DNA of 13,168 bases from an uncultured Pseudomonadota bacterium (GCA_946628805.1 CAMOXB010000090.1:1-13168), one strand, 5' to 3'. Shown: positions 1 through 7,487, counted from the first letter of the stretch. A program made the numbers and translations. The notes: generated by a model not told the origin, from the sequence alone.

Positions 1-1703
1 AAAGATATCTCTTCAAAATTATTTATAAAATCTTTATTTGTAAATGAATCAATATCTAATGTATCTGTTTTTAATGTAATCGTTTTTCCAGAAAGCGTCC
101 CGATGAATTTATGATTTGCGATTTCTATGGTTAAATCAGATATGTTTTCATATTTATATTTTCCGGATAAAACATATGACAAATCGTTCAATGATTGTAA
201 ATCGATTGTTTTTGTTAATTGTTTAAAATTTTCACCACGTAATATAAAGAAATCTGTGCTTTTAGACAAAAGCCATTTCTTTGAATTTGGTGTAAAAATC
301 ATAACCCCGTTAACCCATACAAAATCCCCAGGTTCGTCGCGCATAAATTCTGGCAAAAATTTGAGATTGATTTTTGCTTGATTTAATGACCTGTCATCAA
401 GACGTGTATAGTCCACCGTATAACTGTCTTTTTCCAAATGTAATGTTCCGGTCATATCTGGATAATAAAATCTGACTGTGCCACGTGGTGCCAGTTTTCG
501 TATTGTTACAACGAATGGTTTCATGTCTGCATATATTGCAGTAGAATAAACATCTGCATCAATTACACCGTCTTTGACAGAAAATACAGACGTAATATTG
601 TTACCATGCGAATATTCTTTACAATACCAATTTGTTGGCGTGCCATTGAAAAGACATGTTGTATGCAGACCAGATAATGGGCCGGCGACAAATACATCAT
701 GCGCACCATTGGCATCGATTGTTCCACCATGAATATGTGTTTCGTCGGCAATAATATTTTCTATTATTATTTTATCATTTTCGCCGTGTGTGATGATTTG
801 CATATGATTAAATGTTTTATCACCAAATTTCAGATTTCCATAAAAATCTAAATCAAAATCTGAATTTTTTAATATATCAGGTGTTGTCATAAAAAATGAC
901 ATATCATAATCTGCATTGTTTGATTTTAATTTTATTATTTTAAATCCATCGTCTTTGTATTCAATGCTGCCATGAACACTTTGTGCGACAATGTTGTCAA
1001 ATTTAATCCCGTATCCACCGTTCCATGAAATATCGGCAGTTATTGGAAATTTTCCGTTGATTTTAGGTGTGTCAAATTCAAACCATCTGTTAACGTTCTG
1101 TGCAATTATATCGATTTTACCATGGGCAGTTCCGTCTGGTAATAATTCGCCAGATAAATCCATATCGTTATTTTTATTTTTTATAACGAATTTATTACCG
1201 TTTAATTTTATTTCATATTTGTGTTGATTTGTACGAACAAGTGCATCAATTTTATTTTTTGAAATATCGGCATGAATAATATTATATTCTTTGTTCAAGA
1301 ATTGTATCTTTGAATCATTAACAACGATAGTATTGTTGCCAGAAAACGGAACAATCTTTTCAATATGAAGTGATGCATTATTTACATATATATCGCCATT
1401 AACATCTGCATTTTTTATATTAAATATATCAAATAATGGTATTGCAAATTCGACCGATGATATAGTCCCATTTGGAACACTGATATCATGTGCAACGATT
1501 GTTGCGTTGCCCATCAAACTGAAATTAATATTTCCATTTATTTTTGCAGGGATGCCTGTTCGTGTTAATATAACGTTTTCAATTTTGCCTTTGATATTAT
1601 TTAAAGTTATCATTGGTGGAACAAATATAACAGATAATGCCAAAAAGGCGATAAATGATAACAATACGAACAATATCTTGTTTTGTTTGGTTTTAATTGA
1701 CAT
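1..1703 (-). CDS. AsmA-family protein, N-terminal 567 codons (runs off left edge)
   Basis: The minus strand is open from ATG at 1703-1701 to the left edge, 567 codons without a stop, so the C-terminus lies outside the window. A Shine-Dalgarno AAGGAA (1717-1712) sits about 8 bases before the ATG. Residues about 9-27 form one hydrophobic N-terminal segment ([19 protein letters not shown]), followed by a region typical of AsmA: a short amphipathic stretch, then [20 protein letters not shown] and alternating beta-strand text rich in 'hydrophobic-G-D/N-hydrophobic' patterns. AsmA-like proteins (AsmA, TamB, YhdP, YdbH) are inner-membrane-anchored periplasmic beta-groove proteins linked to phospholipid transport toward the outer membrane. 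Which member this is cannot be decided without the C-terminus. It is divergent from uvrB, with a 64-base shared spacer. Confidence 0.75.
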   Translation of the reverse strand, partial: MSIKTKQNKILFVLLSFIAFLALSVIFVPPMITLNNIKGKIENVILTRTGIPAKINGNINFSLMGNATIVAHDISVPNGTISSVEFAIPLFDIFNIKNADVNGDIYVNNASLHIEKIVPFSGNNTIVVNDSKIQFLNKEYNIIHADISKNKIDALVRTNQHKYEIKLNGNKFVIKNKNNDMDLSGELLPDGTAHGKIDIIAQNVNRWFEFDTPKINGKFPITADISWNGGYGIKFDNIVAQSVHGSIEYKDDGFKIIKLKSNNADYDMSFFMTTPDILKNSDFDLDFYGNLKFGDKTFNHMQIITHGENDKIIIENIIADETHIHGGTIDANGAHDVFVAGPLSGLHTTCLFNGTPTNWYCKEYSHGNNITSVFSVKDGVIDADVYSTAIYADMKPFVVTIRKLAPRGTVRFYYPDMTGTLHLEKDSYTVDYTRLDDRSLNQAKINLKFLPEFMRDEPGDFVWVNGVMIFTPNSKKWLLSKSTDFFILRGENFKQLTKTIDLQSLNDLSYVLSGKYKYENISDLTIEIANHKFIGTLSGKTITLKTDTLDIDSFTNKDFINNFEEIS

Positions 1704-1725
1704 CTCTCTCTTTCCTTGTATTTTT

Positions 1726-1755
1726 ATTATAATGAATTATATTAAGGTATGTGAA
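1726..1755 (-). promoter_or_regulatory. Putative promoter of the AsmA-family gene
   Basis: On the minus strand, TTCACA (1755-1750, five of six matches to TTGACA) lies 18 bases before TATAAT (1731-1726). The start would fall near 1719, giving a leader of about 15 bases that carries the AAGGAA ribosome site. The -10 lies inside the 8-base palindrome ATTATAAT (1726-1733), so a perfect TATAAT is also present on the plus strand toward uvrB (1728-1733), but that one has no good -35. This is a match to sigma-70-type consensus only. Confidence 0.5.
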
Positions 1756-1767
1756 CAAAAAAATAAC

Positions 1768-3765
1768 ATGAAAGACGTAAAAAATGTTTTTTCGCTGGAA
1801 TCTGAATTTGCGCCGATGGGGGATCAGCCAACGGCGATATCTGAATTGGTTGCCGGCGTTAATGAAGGACGAAAATCCCAGGTTTTATTAGGTGTAACCG
1901 GTTCGGGTAAGACCTTTACCATGGCCAACGTGATTAAAGAATTGGGGCGTCCGACAATGATTATGGCACCAAACAAGATTCTGGCAGCGCAATTATATAC
2001 GGAAATGAAGGCTTTTTTTCCGCATAATCATGTGGAATATTTTGTGTCTTTCTATGATTATTATCAACCCGAAGCCTATGTTCCAACAACCGATACATAT
2101 ATTGATAAAGATGCGTCTATAAACGAACAATTGGATCGTATGCGCCATTCGGCAACGCGTGCAATGTTGGAAGAAAGGGACGTTATTGTTGTTTCGTCTG
2201 TATCGTCTATTTATGGTATTGGGTCCCCAGAACAATATTCAGAAATGAAATTGGTATTAAAAGTTGGCGATAAAATTTCAGAAAAAGACGTTATGCGCGC
2301 ATTGGTTGATATTCAATATAAACGTAATGAAATGGGTTTTGCACGTGGTGATTTTCGTGCGCGTGGCGATACATTGGATATATTCCCATCACACAGCCAA
2401 GATAGGGCGTGGAAAATATCTTTCTTTGGTGATGAAGTTGATGAAATATGGGAATTTGATACATTAACCGGTGGAAAATTACATAAATTGGACAGAATTG
2501 TTGTATATCCAAATACGCACTATGCAACACCTATGCCGTCGGTATTACAGGCAATCGGTCAAATTAAACAAGACCTTGACGAACGGTTGCAATATTTTCA
2601 TGACAATATGAAATATGTCGAAGAACAAAGATTGCGTGAACGTGTAAACTTTGATATCGAAATGATGGAATCAACAGGAACATGTCGTGGAATTGAAAAC
2701 TATTCGCGATATTTAACCGGGCGTTTGCCGGGGCAACCACCACCAACATTGTTTGAATATTTACCAAAAGATGCACTTTTGTTTCTGGATGAAAGCCATG
2801 TAACTGTTCCGCAAATTGGCGCGATGTCCCGTGGGGATAGGGCGCGCAAGGAAACGTTGTCGCAATATGGATTTCGTTTGCCGTCGTGCGTTGATAATCG
2901 TCCATTAACATTTGACGAATGGGACGCATTACGTCCACAGACTATATTTGTATCGGCAACGCCAGCCCAGTGGGAACTGGAACAATCAAATGGAATTGTA
3001 TCTGAACAGGTTATACGACCGACCGGTCTTTTAGATCCAATATGCGAAGTGCGTCCAACCGAACACCAGGTTGATGATTTGCTTTATACGGTTAAAAAGA
3101 CCAAAGGTCGCGTTATTGTCACAACTTTAACTAAGAAAATGGCGGAACAATTAACAGACTATTTTGTTGAAAATGGTGTGCGTGCGCGCTATTTACATTC
3201 AGATATTGAAACATTAGAACGTATTGATTTGTTACGTGATTTGCGATTAGGTAAATACGATGTCTTGGTCGGAATTAATTTATTACGCGAAGGTTTAGAT
3301 GTCCCAGAATGCGAATTGGTTGCAATTATGGACGCGGATAAAGAAGGATTCTTGCGGTCGACACGTTCACTTATTCAAACAATTGGACGTGCGGCACGTA
3401 ATGCAAATGGTCGTGTGATTTTATATGGTGATACCATAACAGATTCAATGCGCGCGGCATTAGATGAAACGGCGCGTCGTCGTGAAAAGCAAATGCAATA
3501 TAATACCGAACACGGTATAATACCAAAGACAATTTCAAAATCTGTATTCGAAGAAGTCAAAGAAAAAGAAGAAAAAACAGACAAAGCGCGCAGATTTGTT
3601 TATAATAAAGATGGTGGTGTTATGGATGCGGATTCAATACGCAAAGAAATCAAGACGCTTACCAAGACAATGCAAAAGCATGCGGAAAATCTGGAATTTG
3701 AACAGGCTGCACAAATTCGCGATTTAATCCATGCGTTGGAAGACGATTTATTATTGGTGGAATAA
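1768..3765 (+). CDS. uvrB: Excinuclease ABC subunit B (UvrB)
   Basis: UvrB is the damage-verifying helicase-like subunit of nucleotide excision repair. It is loaded by UvrA and recruits UvrC for incision. From ATG 1768 the product has 665 residues, the usual UvrB length, and begins with the expected text ([10 protein letters not shown] at residues 12-21). Visible motifs: Walker A GVTGSGKT (42-49), the start of the beta-hairpin region [11 protein letters not shown] (96-106), the DESH box (341-344), helicase motif [11 protein letters not shown] (537-545), and a C-terminal UVR domain ([20 protein letters not shown]) that contacts UvrC. The frame stays open upstream to 1507, but that stretch is antisense to the AsmA gene and unlike UvrB, so I reject the longer start. 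No good ribosome site precedes 1768 (AAGG lies about 20 bases away). An in-frame ATG at 1732 is less likely. tsaE follows after one base. Confidence 0.97.
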   Translation: MKDVKNVFSLESEFAPMGDQPTAISELVAGVNEGRKSQVLLGVTGSGKTFTMANVIKELGRPTMIMAPNKILAAQLYTEMKAFFPHNHVEYFVSFYDYYQPEAYVPTTDTYIDKDASINEQLDRMRHSATRAMLEERDVIVVSSVSSIYGIGSPEQYSEMKLVLKVGDKISEKDVMRALVDIQYKRNEMGFARGDFRARGDTLDIFPSHSQDRAWKISFFGDEVDEIWEFDTLTGGKLHKLDRIVVYPNTHYATPMPSVLQAIGQIKQDLDERLQYFHDNMKYVEEQRLRERVNFDIEMMESTGTCRGIENYSRYLTGRLPGQPPPTLFEYLPKDALLFLDESHVTVPQIGAMSRGDRARKETLSQYGFRLPSCVDNRPLTFDEWDALRPQTIFVSATPAQWELEQSNGIVSEQVIRPTGLLDPICEVRPTEHQVDDLLYTVKKTKGRVIVTTLTKKMAEQLTDYFVENGVRARYLHSDIETLERIDLLRDLRLGKYDVLVGINLLREGLDVPECELVAIMDADKEGFLRSTRSLIQTIGRAARNANGRVILYGDTITDSMRAALDETARRREKQMQYNTEHGIIPKTISKSVFEEVKEKEEKTDKARRFVYNKDGGVMDADSIRKEIKTLTKTMQKHAENLEFEQAAQIRDLIHALEDDLLLVE

Positions 3766-3766
3766 A

Positions 3767-4165
3767 ATGAAAGAATATATTTTAAATAATATTGATGAAA
3801 CACGCGCATGGGCGTGTGAATTTGCAAAGACTTTACATGCGCCACAAACCGTTGCGTTGCATGGTGATTTGGGTATGGGGAAAAGTGAAATTGCACGCAC
3901 GATAATTAAAACTTTACGTGGCGAAGATACTGTCGTGCCAAGTCCAACTTTTACATTGGTTCAAAATTATGACGGTATTTCGCACTTTGATTTATATCGT
4001 ATTGGTGATGCATCAGAACTGGAAGAAATCGGATTGCCATATGCTATTGATAATGATATTACATTGATTGAATGGCCCGATATTGCAAAAGATATGTTGC
4101 CAGAAAACACAATTCATATATATATCACGCAAGAAGGCGATGGACGAAAACTAGTGATTCAATAA
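3767..4165 (+). CDS. tsaE: tRNA t6A biosynthesis ATPase TsaE
   Basis: TsaE is the ATPase that, with TsaD and TsaB, supports threonylcarbamoyl-adenosine (t6A37) formation in ANN-decoding tRNAs. The 132-residue product carries the family motifs in order: Walker A GDLGMGKS (33-40), SPTFTL (59-64), HFDLYR (73-78), ELEEIG (84-89) and IEWP (101-104). The length is normal or slightly short. The ATG at 3767 starts one base after the uvrB stop and uses a GGTGGA-like ribosome site inside the end of uvrB, so the two are almost certainly co-transcribed and translationally coupled. An upstream in-frame ATG at 3731 would only add uvrB-overlapping sequence. The 3' end overlaps the convergent ftsA-rpe gene by 15 bases (4151-4165), with no terminator between them. 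Confidence 0.95.
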   Translation: MKEYILNNIDETRAWACEFAKTLHAPQTVALHGDLGMGKSEIARTIIKTLRGEDTVVPSPTFTLVQNYDGISHFDLYRIGDASELEEIGLPYAIDNDITLIEWPDIAKDMLPENTIHIYITQEGDGRKLVIQ

Positions 4166-5935
4166 ACTTTGAACCGCCAATGGGAAATCGGTTGCGCGCG
4201 CCAGATAAGAACCACTTACTAATAAATCTGCGCCGGCGTCCCAACACATTTTTGCAGTATTTTGATTTATACCGCCATCAACACTGATTAAATATTTTAA
4301 TCCATGTTTTTTTCGTGTGTAATTTAATATTTTGATTTTTTGTAATACGCTTTCGTCAAATTCTTGACCGGCGGCACCTGGTTTAACAGCCATTACCATT
4401 ACTTCGTCAATTTGTTTTAATATTGGGATTAATATTTCAACGTTTGATTCAGGATTTAATGCGATTCCAACACGTTTACCGGAATCACGAACAATTTTTA
4501 TCGCGTTCTTTACACCGGACGTATTTGTTGAAATTATAACCGTATCGGCACCGGCATTAATTGCATCGGTTGCCCATACAGACGGGCTTTCCGTCATTAA
4601 ATGAACGTGCAGATGTGATTTAGTCTTTTCACGAATATTTGCCAATTCAGAAATTCCACCGGCAATTTTATCAACATAAAATCCGTCCATAATATCAACG
4701 TGTATCATTGATATACCGGCACTGGCAAACATAGTATATGTTGACATATCGTTCATATTAAAGCAAAGCGTGCTGGGCATTATTGGGACGAATTTTTTCT
4801 TTTTTATCTTTTTCTTGCGGTGGAAAATACCGGTTATTTTTTCAACAGTGTTTTGAATTTTTTCTTGTTTTTGTATATATGCGTTACGTTCTGGTAAATA
4901 TGTATTCCATATGTATTCAGATAATGCGTTAATGGTTGCGCTGTCCCCCATATTATCCACAGGTATCTTGAAAACGCGTTCAAGAACGGTATTAATATTG
5001 TTTACCGACGCACCACCGCCAGTTAAAATAATCTTTTCTGGTTTATATTGATTGATATATTTTTCAGATTGTTCATATATCGTTTTGATTAATTCTTTTA
5101 ATTGTGGAATAAAAATATCGTTTATATCGGCACGTGAAAAAGATGCAAATTTTTCCGATGAATCTGCCGGTGTAAAACGATCCATTTCATTTGGTGTTGC
5201 GCTGGCAACGGCGATTTTTAACGTATCTGCATCATTTGTTCCGATATTTAATCCGCGCGCAATAGCGTTCGTTATATCACGTCCACCAAATTTAATTTTA
5301 TTAAAATATAATGGTCCGCGTTGCGTCCAAATTGATGTGGTTGTAAATTCATGTCCCATGTCGATAAAAAGGACTTTTTCATTTTCTTTTCTGTAAACCG
5401 CATTTTGCAGGAAAGATGGGTCTAAAAATCCACTGGATTGAATATGTGAACGACGCATCATATCCGATATGTATCGTGTTTTATCGGTTTCGTATGAAAT
5501 CACACTGAATATAGATTTAAGTCCGGTATCAATATGTCCAATTGGCGAATTACCAATGTTTTTTATATTTGGTGTGCCATAGAAAACCGGTATTATATGC
5601 ATTGAATAAAAATCATCAGGCACATTTATTTTTGCAATTTGATGACGTAAATCCAATTCGGTTATCTTGTGTTCGCTGTTCCAGGAAATCATATCGGAAA
5701 AAGTTTTGAAATCTGCATCACCGAAATTCCCAGTTATAAATGCCGAATTAAAGTGAGTGTTTAATTGTTGTTCCAGTTCATCAACCACACTTTTTAATGC
5801 AAATATTGTGTTTGTATTTTTTACAGAATGCATTGCCGATTGAACAATTCGTGCATCCCGAATACAATGTGCAAATCCGCGAACACAATATGTTCCAATA
5901 TCAAGGCATAAAAAAGACGAATTCGAAAGTTTCAT
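4151..5935 (-). CDS. ftsA-rpe: FtsA-Rpe fusion: divisome actin homologue joined to ribulose-phosphate 3-epimerase
   Basis: One uninterrupted 594-codon frame encodes two families. Residues 1 to about 380 are FtsA, the actin-like protein that tethers FtsZ filaments to the membrane: phosphate-1 loop LDIGT (11-15), PIGHIDTG region (131-138), phosphate-2 segment FIDMG (190-194), FGGRDIT (216-222), and adenosine motif ILTGGGAS (303-310). Residues about 360-380 (QNTVEKITGIFHRKKKIKKK) resemble FtsA's C-terminal amphipathic membrane helix. Residues about 382-594 are an Rpe TIM barrel, interconverting ribulose-5-P and xylulose-5-P: PST (387-389), IHVDIMDG (411-418), HVHLM (443-447), VKPGAAGQ (517-524), VDGGIN (552-557), SGS (574-576). 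The metal ligands H412, D414, H445 and D553 are all present. The start overlaps the ftsQ stop (ATGA, 5935-5932), so the two are coupled. No in-frame ATG, GTG or TTG lies between residues 350 and 385 that could start a free Rpe with its first strand. Both halves are divergent. ftsZ does not follow. Confidence 0.9.
   Translation of the reverse strand: MKLSNSSFLCLDIGTYCVRGFAHCIRDARIVQSAMHSVKNTNTIFALKSVVDELEQQLNTHFNSAFITGNFGDADFKTFSDMISWNSEHKITELDLRHQIAKINVPDDFYSMHIIPVFYGTPNIKNIGNSPIGHIDTGLKSIFSVISYETDKTRYISDMMRRSHIQSSGFLDPSFLQNAVYRKENEKVLFIDMGHEFTTTSIWTQRGPLYFNKIKFGGRDITNAIARGLNIGTNDADTLKIAVASATPNEMDRFTPADSSEKFASFSRADINDIFIPQLKELIKTIYEQSEKYINQYKPEKIILTGGGASVNNINTVLERVFKIPVDNMGDSATINALSEYIWNTYLPERNAYIQKQEKIQNTVEKITGIFHRKKKIKKKKFVPIMPSTLCFNMNDMSTYTMFASAGISMIHVDIMDGFYVDKIAGGISELANIREKTKSHLHVHLMTESPSVWATDAINAGADTVIISTNTSGVKNAIKIVRDSGKRVGIALNPESNVEILIPILKQIDEVMVMAVKPGAAGQEFDESVLQKIKILNYTRKKHGLKYLISVDGGINQNTAKMCWDAGADLLVSGSYLARATDFPLAVQSLLNH
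4799..4805 (-). promoter_or_regulatory. Possible -1 frameshift site (A AAA AAG) at the FtsA/Rpe junction
   Basis: Codons 377-379 read ATA AAA AAG, which places the heptamer A AAA AAG exactly in the X XXY YYZ register of efficient bacterial slippery sites such as dnaX. A second A6 run follows (4798-4793). A -1 shift would read 13 further codons and stop at TAA 4760-4758, giving a 392-residue FtsA without Rpe. I see no strong downstream stem-loop at the usual 5-9 base distance; the best is a 4-bp hairpin about 24 bases downstream. I also see no clear upstream Shine-Dalgarno-like stimulator. AAAAAAG can also arise by chance in Lys-rich, AT-rich sequence. The heptamer is certain; its use is a hypothesis. 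Confidence 0.35.
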
Positions 5936-6621
5936 TTAATTGTCTTGACCAAAATTCTTGCATTATCACGCATATCAATTGTTTTTAATTGTCGTGATAA
6001 TAATTTATGTGTTTGGTTTAATCGTGCGATTTTATTTATTGCAAATCCTGGATTGTTTTCAGGCAACATAATTGTTATTCCGTTTTTTGTATGAATATCC
6101 CAGCGACGATTTTCAACCATATTCATATAATCAATATATTCTGATATCGTTGAAACATTGTTGATTATATCGGTTAAATCGTCAGGCAACATACCCATAA
6201 AAACGATAGTGTTTTCATCGCGTGTTGTTGATGGGGTATCGATTTTTGTTCCGTCTGCCGACAAAGGATAATAATATGTCCCGTCACTCCATTGTGCGGC
6301 AACACGATATTGTTGTGTCTTGATTATAATATCGCCATTTGCCAATCGGCGTGTTGCGGCGTTTTTTATGCCTGGGACTTTCATAACACGATTGTTTATT
6401 TGGTATAAATCAACAGATTTGATGTTCGTTCCATGATTAATTCCAATTGCAATCATTACCGGTTCAAGATTAGCGTCCGAAGAATCACTGATAACCGATA
6501 TGTGTTTTACGTATGATATTGGGCCGCGTCCCATAAGGCTGGTTATAATGCGGGTTGAAAAATACACCGCCAAAATAATAGACGCGACAAAATACAGCCA
6601 AAAAAATATTGATTTCTTCAT
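5932..6621 (-). CDS. ftsQ: Cell division protein FtsQ
   Basis: FtsQ is a bitopic inner-membrane divisome protein that links early ring proteins to FtsB/FtsL and the septal synthase FtsW/FtsI. The 229-residue product has one N-terminal membrane segment (residues about 5-25), then a POTRA-like domain (about 36-110) containing YQINNRVMKVPGIKNAATRR and the FtsQ text RVAAQWSDGTYYYPLSADG, then the FtsQ C-terminal domain (about 115-225) with RRWDIHTKNGITIMLPENN and ARLNQTHKLLSRQLKTIDMR, as in alphaproteobacterial FtsQ. The cytoplasmic tail is very short. Its stop overlaps the ftsA start (ATGA), the usual dcw arrangement. No ribosome site precedes the ATG (6621-6619). Instead a promoter ends 9 bases before it, which suggests a leaderless or nearly leaderless transcript. 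Confidence 0.88.
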   Translation of the reverse strand: MKKSIFFWLYFVASIILAVYFSTRIITSLMGRGPISYVKHISVISDSSDANLEPVMIAIGINHGTNIKSVDLYQINNRVMKVPGIKNAATRRLANGDIIIKTQQYRVAAQWSDGTYYYPLSADGTKIDTPSTTRDENTIVFMGMLPDDLTDIINNVSTISEYIDYMNMVENRRWDIHTKNGITIMLPENNPGFAINKIARLNQTHKLLSRQLKTIDMRDNARILVKTIK

Positions 6622-6630
6622 AATGTAAAT

Positions 6631-6658
6631 ATTATATCACAATTTTAGAAAATAACAA
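6631..6658 (-). promoter_or_regulatory. Putative ftsQ promoter close to the start codon
   Basis: Minus strand: TTGTTA (6658-6653), 16-base spacer, perfect TATAAT (6636-6631). Only 9 bases separate the -10 from the ftsQ ATG, so transcription would begin within about 1-3 bases of the start codon. It lies in the 49-base gap between ftsQ and the lipoprotein gene, so ftsQ-ftsA can be transcribed independently of the lipoprotein gene. Confidence 0.6.
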
Positions 6659-6670
6659 ATATATGATATT

Positions 6671-7051
6671 TTACGACGCACGTAATAAATATCCGCGACG
6701 CATCATACATTTACGATAATATCCAACGGTCTTGGACGCCTTGTTTGGTGGTACAGAAAGCAGGGCGCGTTGTCCAACGTCTTTATATTCATTGGATTGA
6801 AATGTCACCCAAAGTCCGTCCCAATCGGGCATTTGTGCGCTTTGATTTGGGGACAATAATTTTGCGATACGTGAACGTGGGATATAATTCGTATCCTTTA
6901 TTCCCAGACATGATTTGTGGTCGCGAACAAATTGTTCAGTCGTTACCGCATCATTTTCCCAATTCAATATTGTGGCATCATCAATCGACCCACGATTAGC
7001 CGATGCGCATGCCGCCAAACCCAATAATAAAAATAAATATCTTGTTTTCAT
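6671..7051 (-). CDS. Small putative lipoprotein of unknown function
   Basis: The product has 126 residues with a short, typical lipoprotein signal: positive start (MKTR), hydrophobic core and lipobox GLAAC, with the lipidated Cys at residue 15. The mature part is about 110 residues and mostly polar. It has a second Cys in DHKSCLG, one in YYRKCMM near the C-terminus, and a basic end (KCMMRRGYLLR). I recognise no named family. The residues after the lipid Cys (ASANRG) carry no Asp at position +2, so outer-membrane sorting by Lol is the default expectation. It is divergent from the 7128 gene and precedes ftsQ on the same strand. No ribosome site is visible. The -10 box ends 7 bases before the ATG, so the mRNA is probably leaderless. 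Confidence 0.75.
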   Translation of the reverse strand: MKTRYLFLLLGLAACASANRGSIDDATILNWENDAVTTEQFVRDHKSCLGIKDTNYIPRSRIAKLLSPNQSAQMPDWDGLWVTFQSNEYKDVGQRALLSVPPNKASKTVGYYRKCMMRRGYLLRAS

Positions 7052-7058
7052 AATTTAC

Positions 7059-7087
7059 ATTATAATTTAATTGCGTTTTTGTCGCAA
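7059..7087 (-). promoter_or_regulatory. Putative promoter of the small lipoprotein gene (leaderless)
   Basis: Minus strand: TTGCGA (7087-7082), 17-base spacer, perfect TATAAT (7064-7059), then 7 bases to the ATG at 7051. The expected start site coincides with the A of the ATG. Its -35 is interleaved with the -35 of the divergent promoter at 7071-7100. Confidence 0.65.
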
Positions 7088-7100
7088 TAGTTTTTATAAT
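7071..7100 (+). promoter_or_regulatory. Putative promoter of the 7128-11650 gene cluster
   Basis: Plus strand: TTGCGT (7071-7076), 18-base spacer, perfect TATAAT (7095-7100). The predicted start near 7107 leaves a leader of about 20 bases with a strong ribosome site (AGAGGAAGG, 7116-7124). The -35 lies in one arm of an inverted repeat, ATTGCG (7070-7075) and CGCAAT (7083-7088). The other arm holds the -35 of the opposite promoter. Confidence 0.6.
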
Positions 7101-7127
7101 ATAAAAAAATAAACCAGAGGAAGGACC

Positions 7128-7451
7128 ATGGCAATAACTGTTCAAAACTATGTAAAATTAGCGGGATTTTATAATGAAATGTCGCGTATTTTGTCGGCGA
7201 TTTGTGTTGAAAAAGGCGGAATTGCGCTGGAAAACTATGTTGGACGTTTTTTTGCTGCGGATGTTTTGGAATATATTGTTGAATATGGAAATCGCCTTAA
7301 AAAGTCTGGGGCGCAAATTGATGCAAATTTATTAAATGCAATGGATTTGTTTGAAAAACAATTTGAAAATGTAAAAAGTCTGGTTACTCCAAACCAAAAA
7401 CCAATTTATGAAATGACGCTGGAAGAATTTGAAAAAATTATGAATATCTAG
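7128..7451 (+). CDS. Conserved-looking 107-aa protein of unknown function
   Basis: I do not recognise this protein. It has 107 residues, no signal peptide or membrane segment, and appears all-helical: YNEMSRILSAICVEKGG, then FFAADVLEYIVEYGNRLKKS, then NLLNAMDLFEKQFENVKSL, ending in an acidic helix (TLEEFEKIMNI). It is expected to be cytoplasmic. The ATG at 7128 is well supported by AGGAAGG ending 4 bases upstream and by a good promoter. It is the first gene of the plus-strand cluster and lies 36 bases before the secretin-like lipoprotein gene. A small helical adaptor is conceivable, but nothing in the sequence shows it. Confidence 0.75.
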   Translation: MAITVQNYVKLAGFYNEMSRILSAICVEKGGIALENYVGRFFAADVLEYIVEYGNRLKKSGAQIDANLLNAMDLFEKQFENVKSLVTPNQKPIYEMTLEEFEKIMNI

Positions 7452-7487
7452 TATAAATATGCTATAAAGATAAAAAAGGAAAGAATA

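Noticed and set aside
1507..1767. N-terminal extension of UvrB by 87 codons
   Set aside because: The extension is antisense to the AsmA N-terminus, unlike any UvrB start, and the 665-residue form from 1768 already matches the normal family length.
2564..2938. 124-codon minus-strand frame inside uvrB
   Set aside because: It is a shadow of uvrB: low-complexity His/Met/Arg-rich composition, no ribosome site and no family resemblance.
4778..4780. Internal ATG (Met386) as an independent start for Rpe
   Set aside because: It has no Shine-Dalgarno and would remove the first beta strand (KFVPI) of the barrel. It could still give low-level product, and TAATG here is suggestive of an old stop-start overlap in another frame, but the fused frame explains the domain better.
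4793..4805. Fusion as an assembly artefact from the A6-G-A6 tract
   Set aside because: Not excluded without reads, but disfavoured: in any frame upstream of the tract there is no start codon that would give Rpe an intact N-terminus, while the present frame joins both domains cleanly.
5052..5396. 114-codon plus-strand frame inside ftsA
   Set aside because: It is antisense to clearly conserved FtsA motifs and has no ribosome site or promoter.
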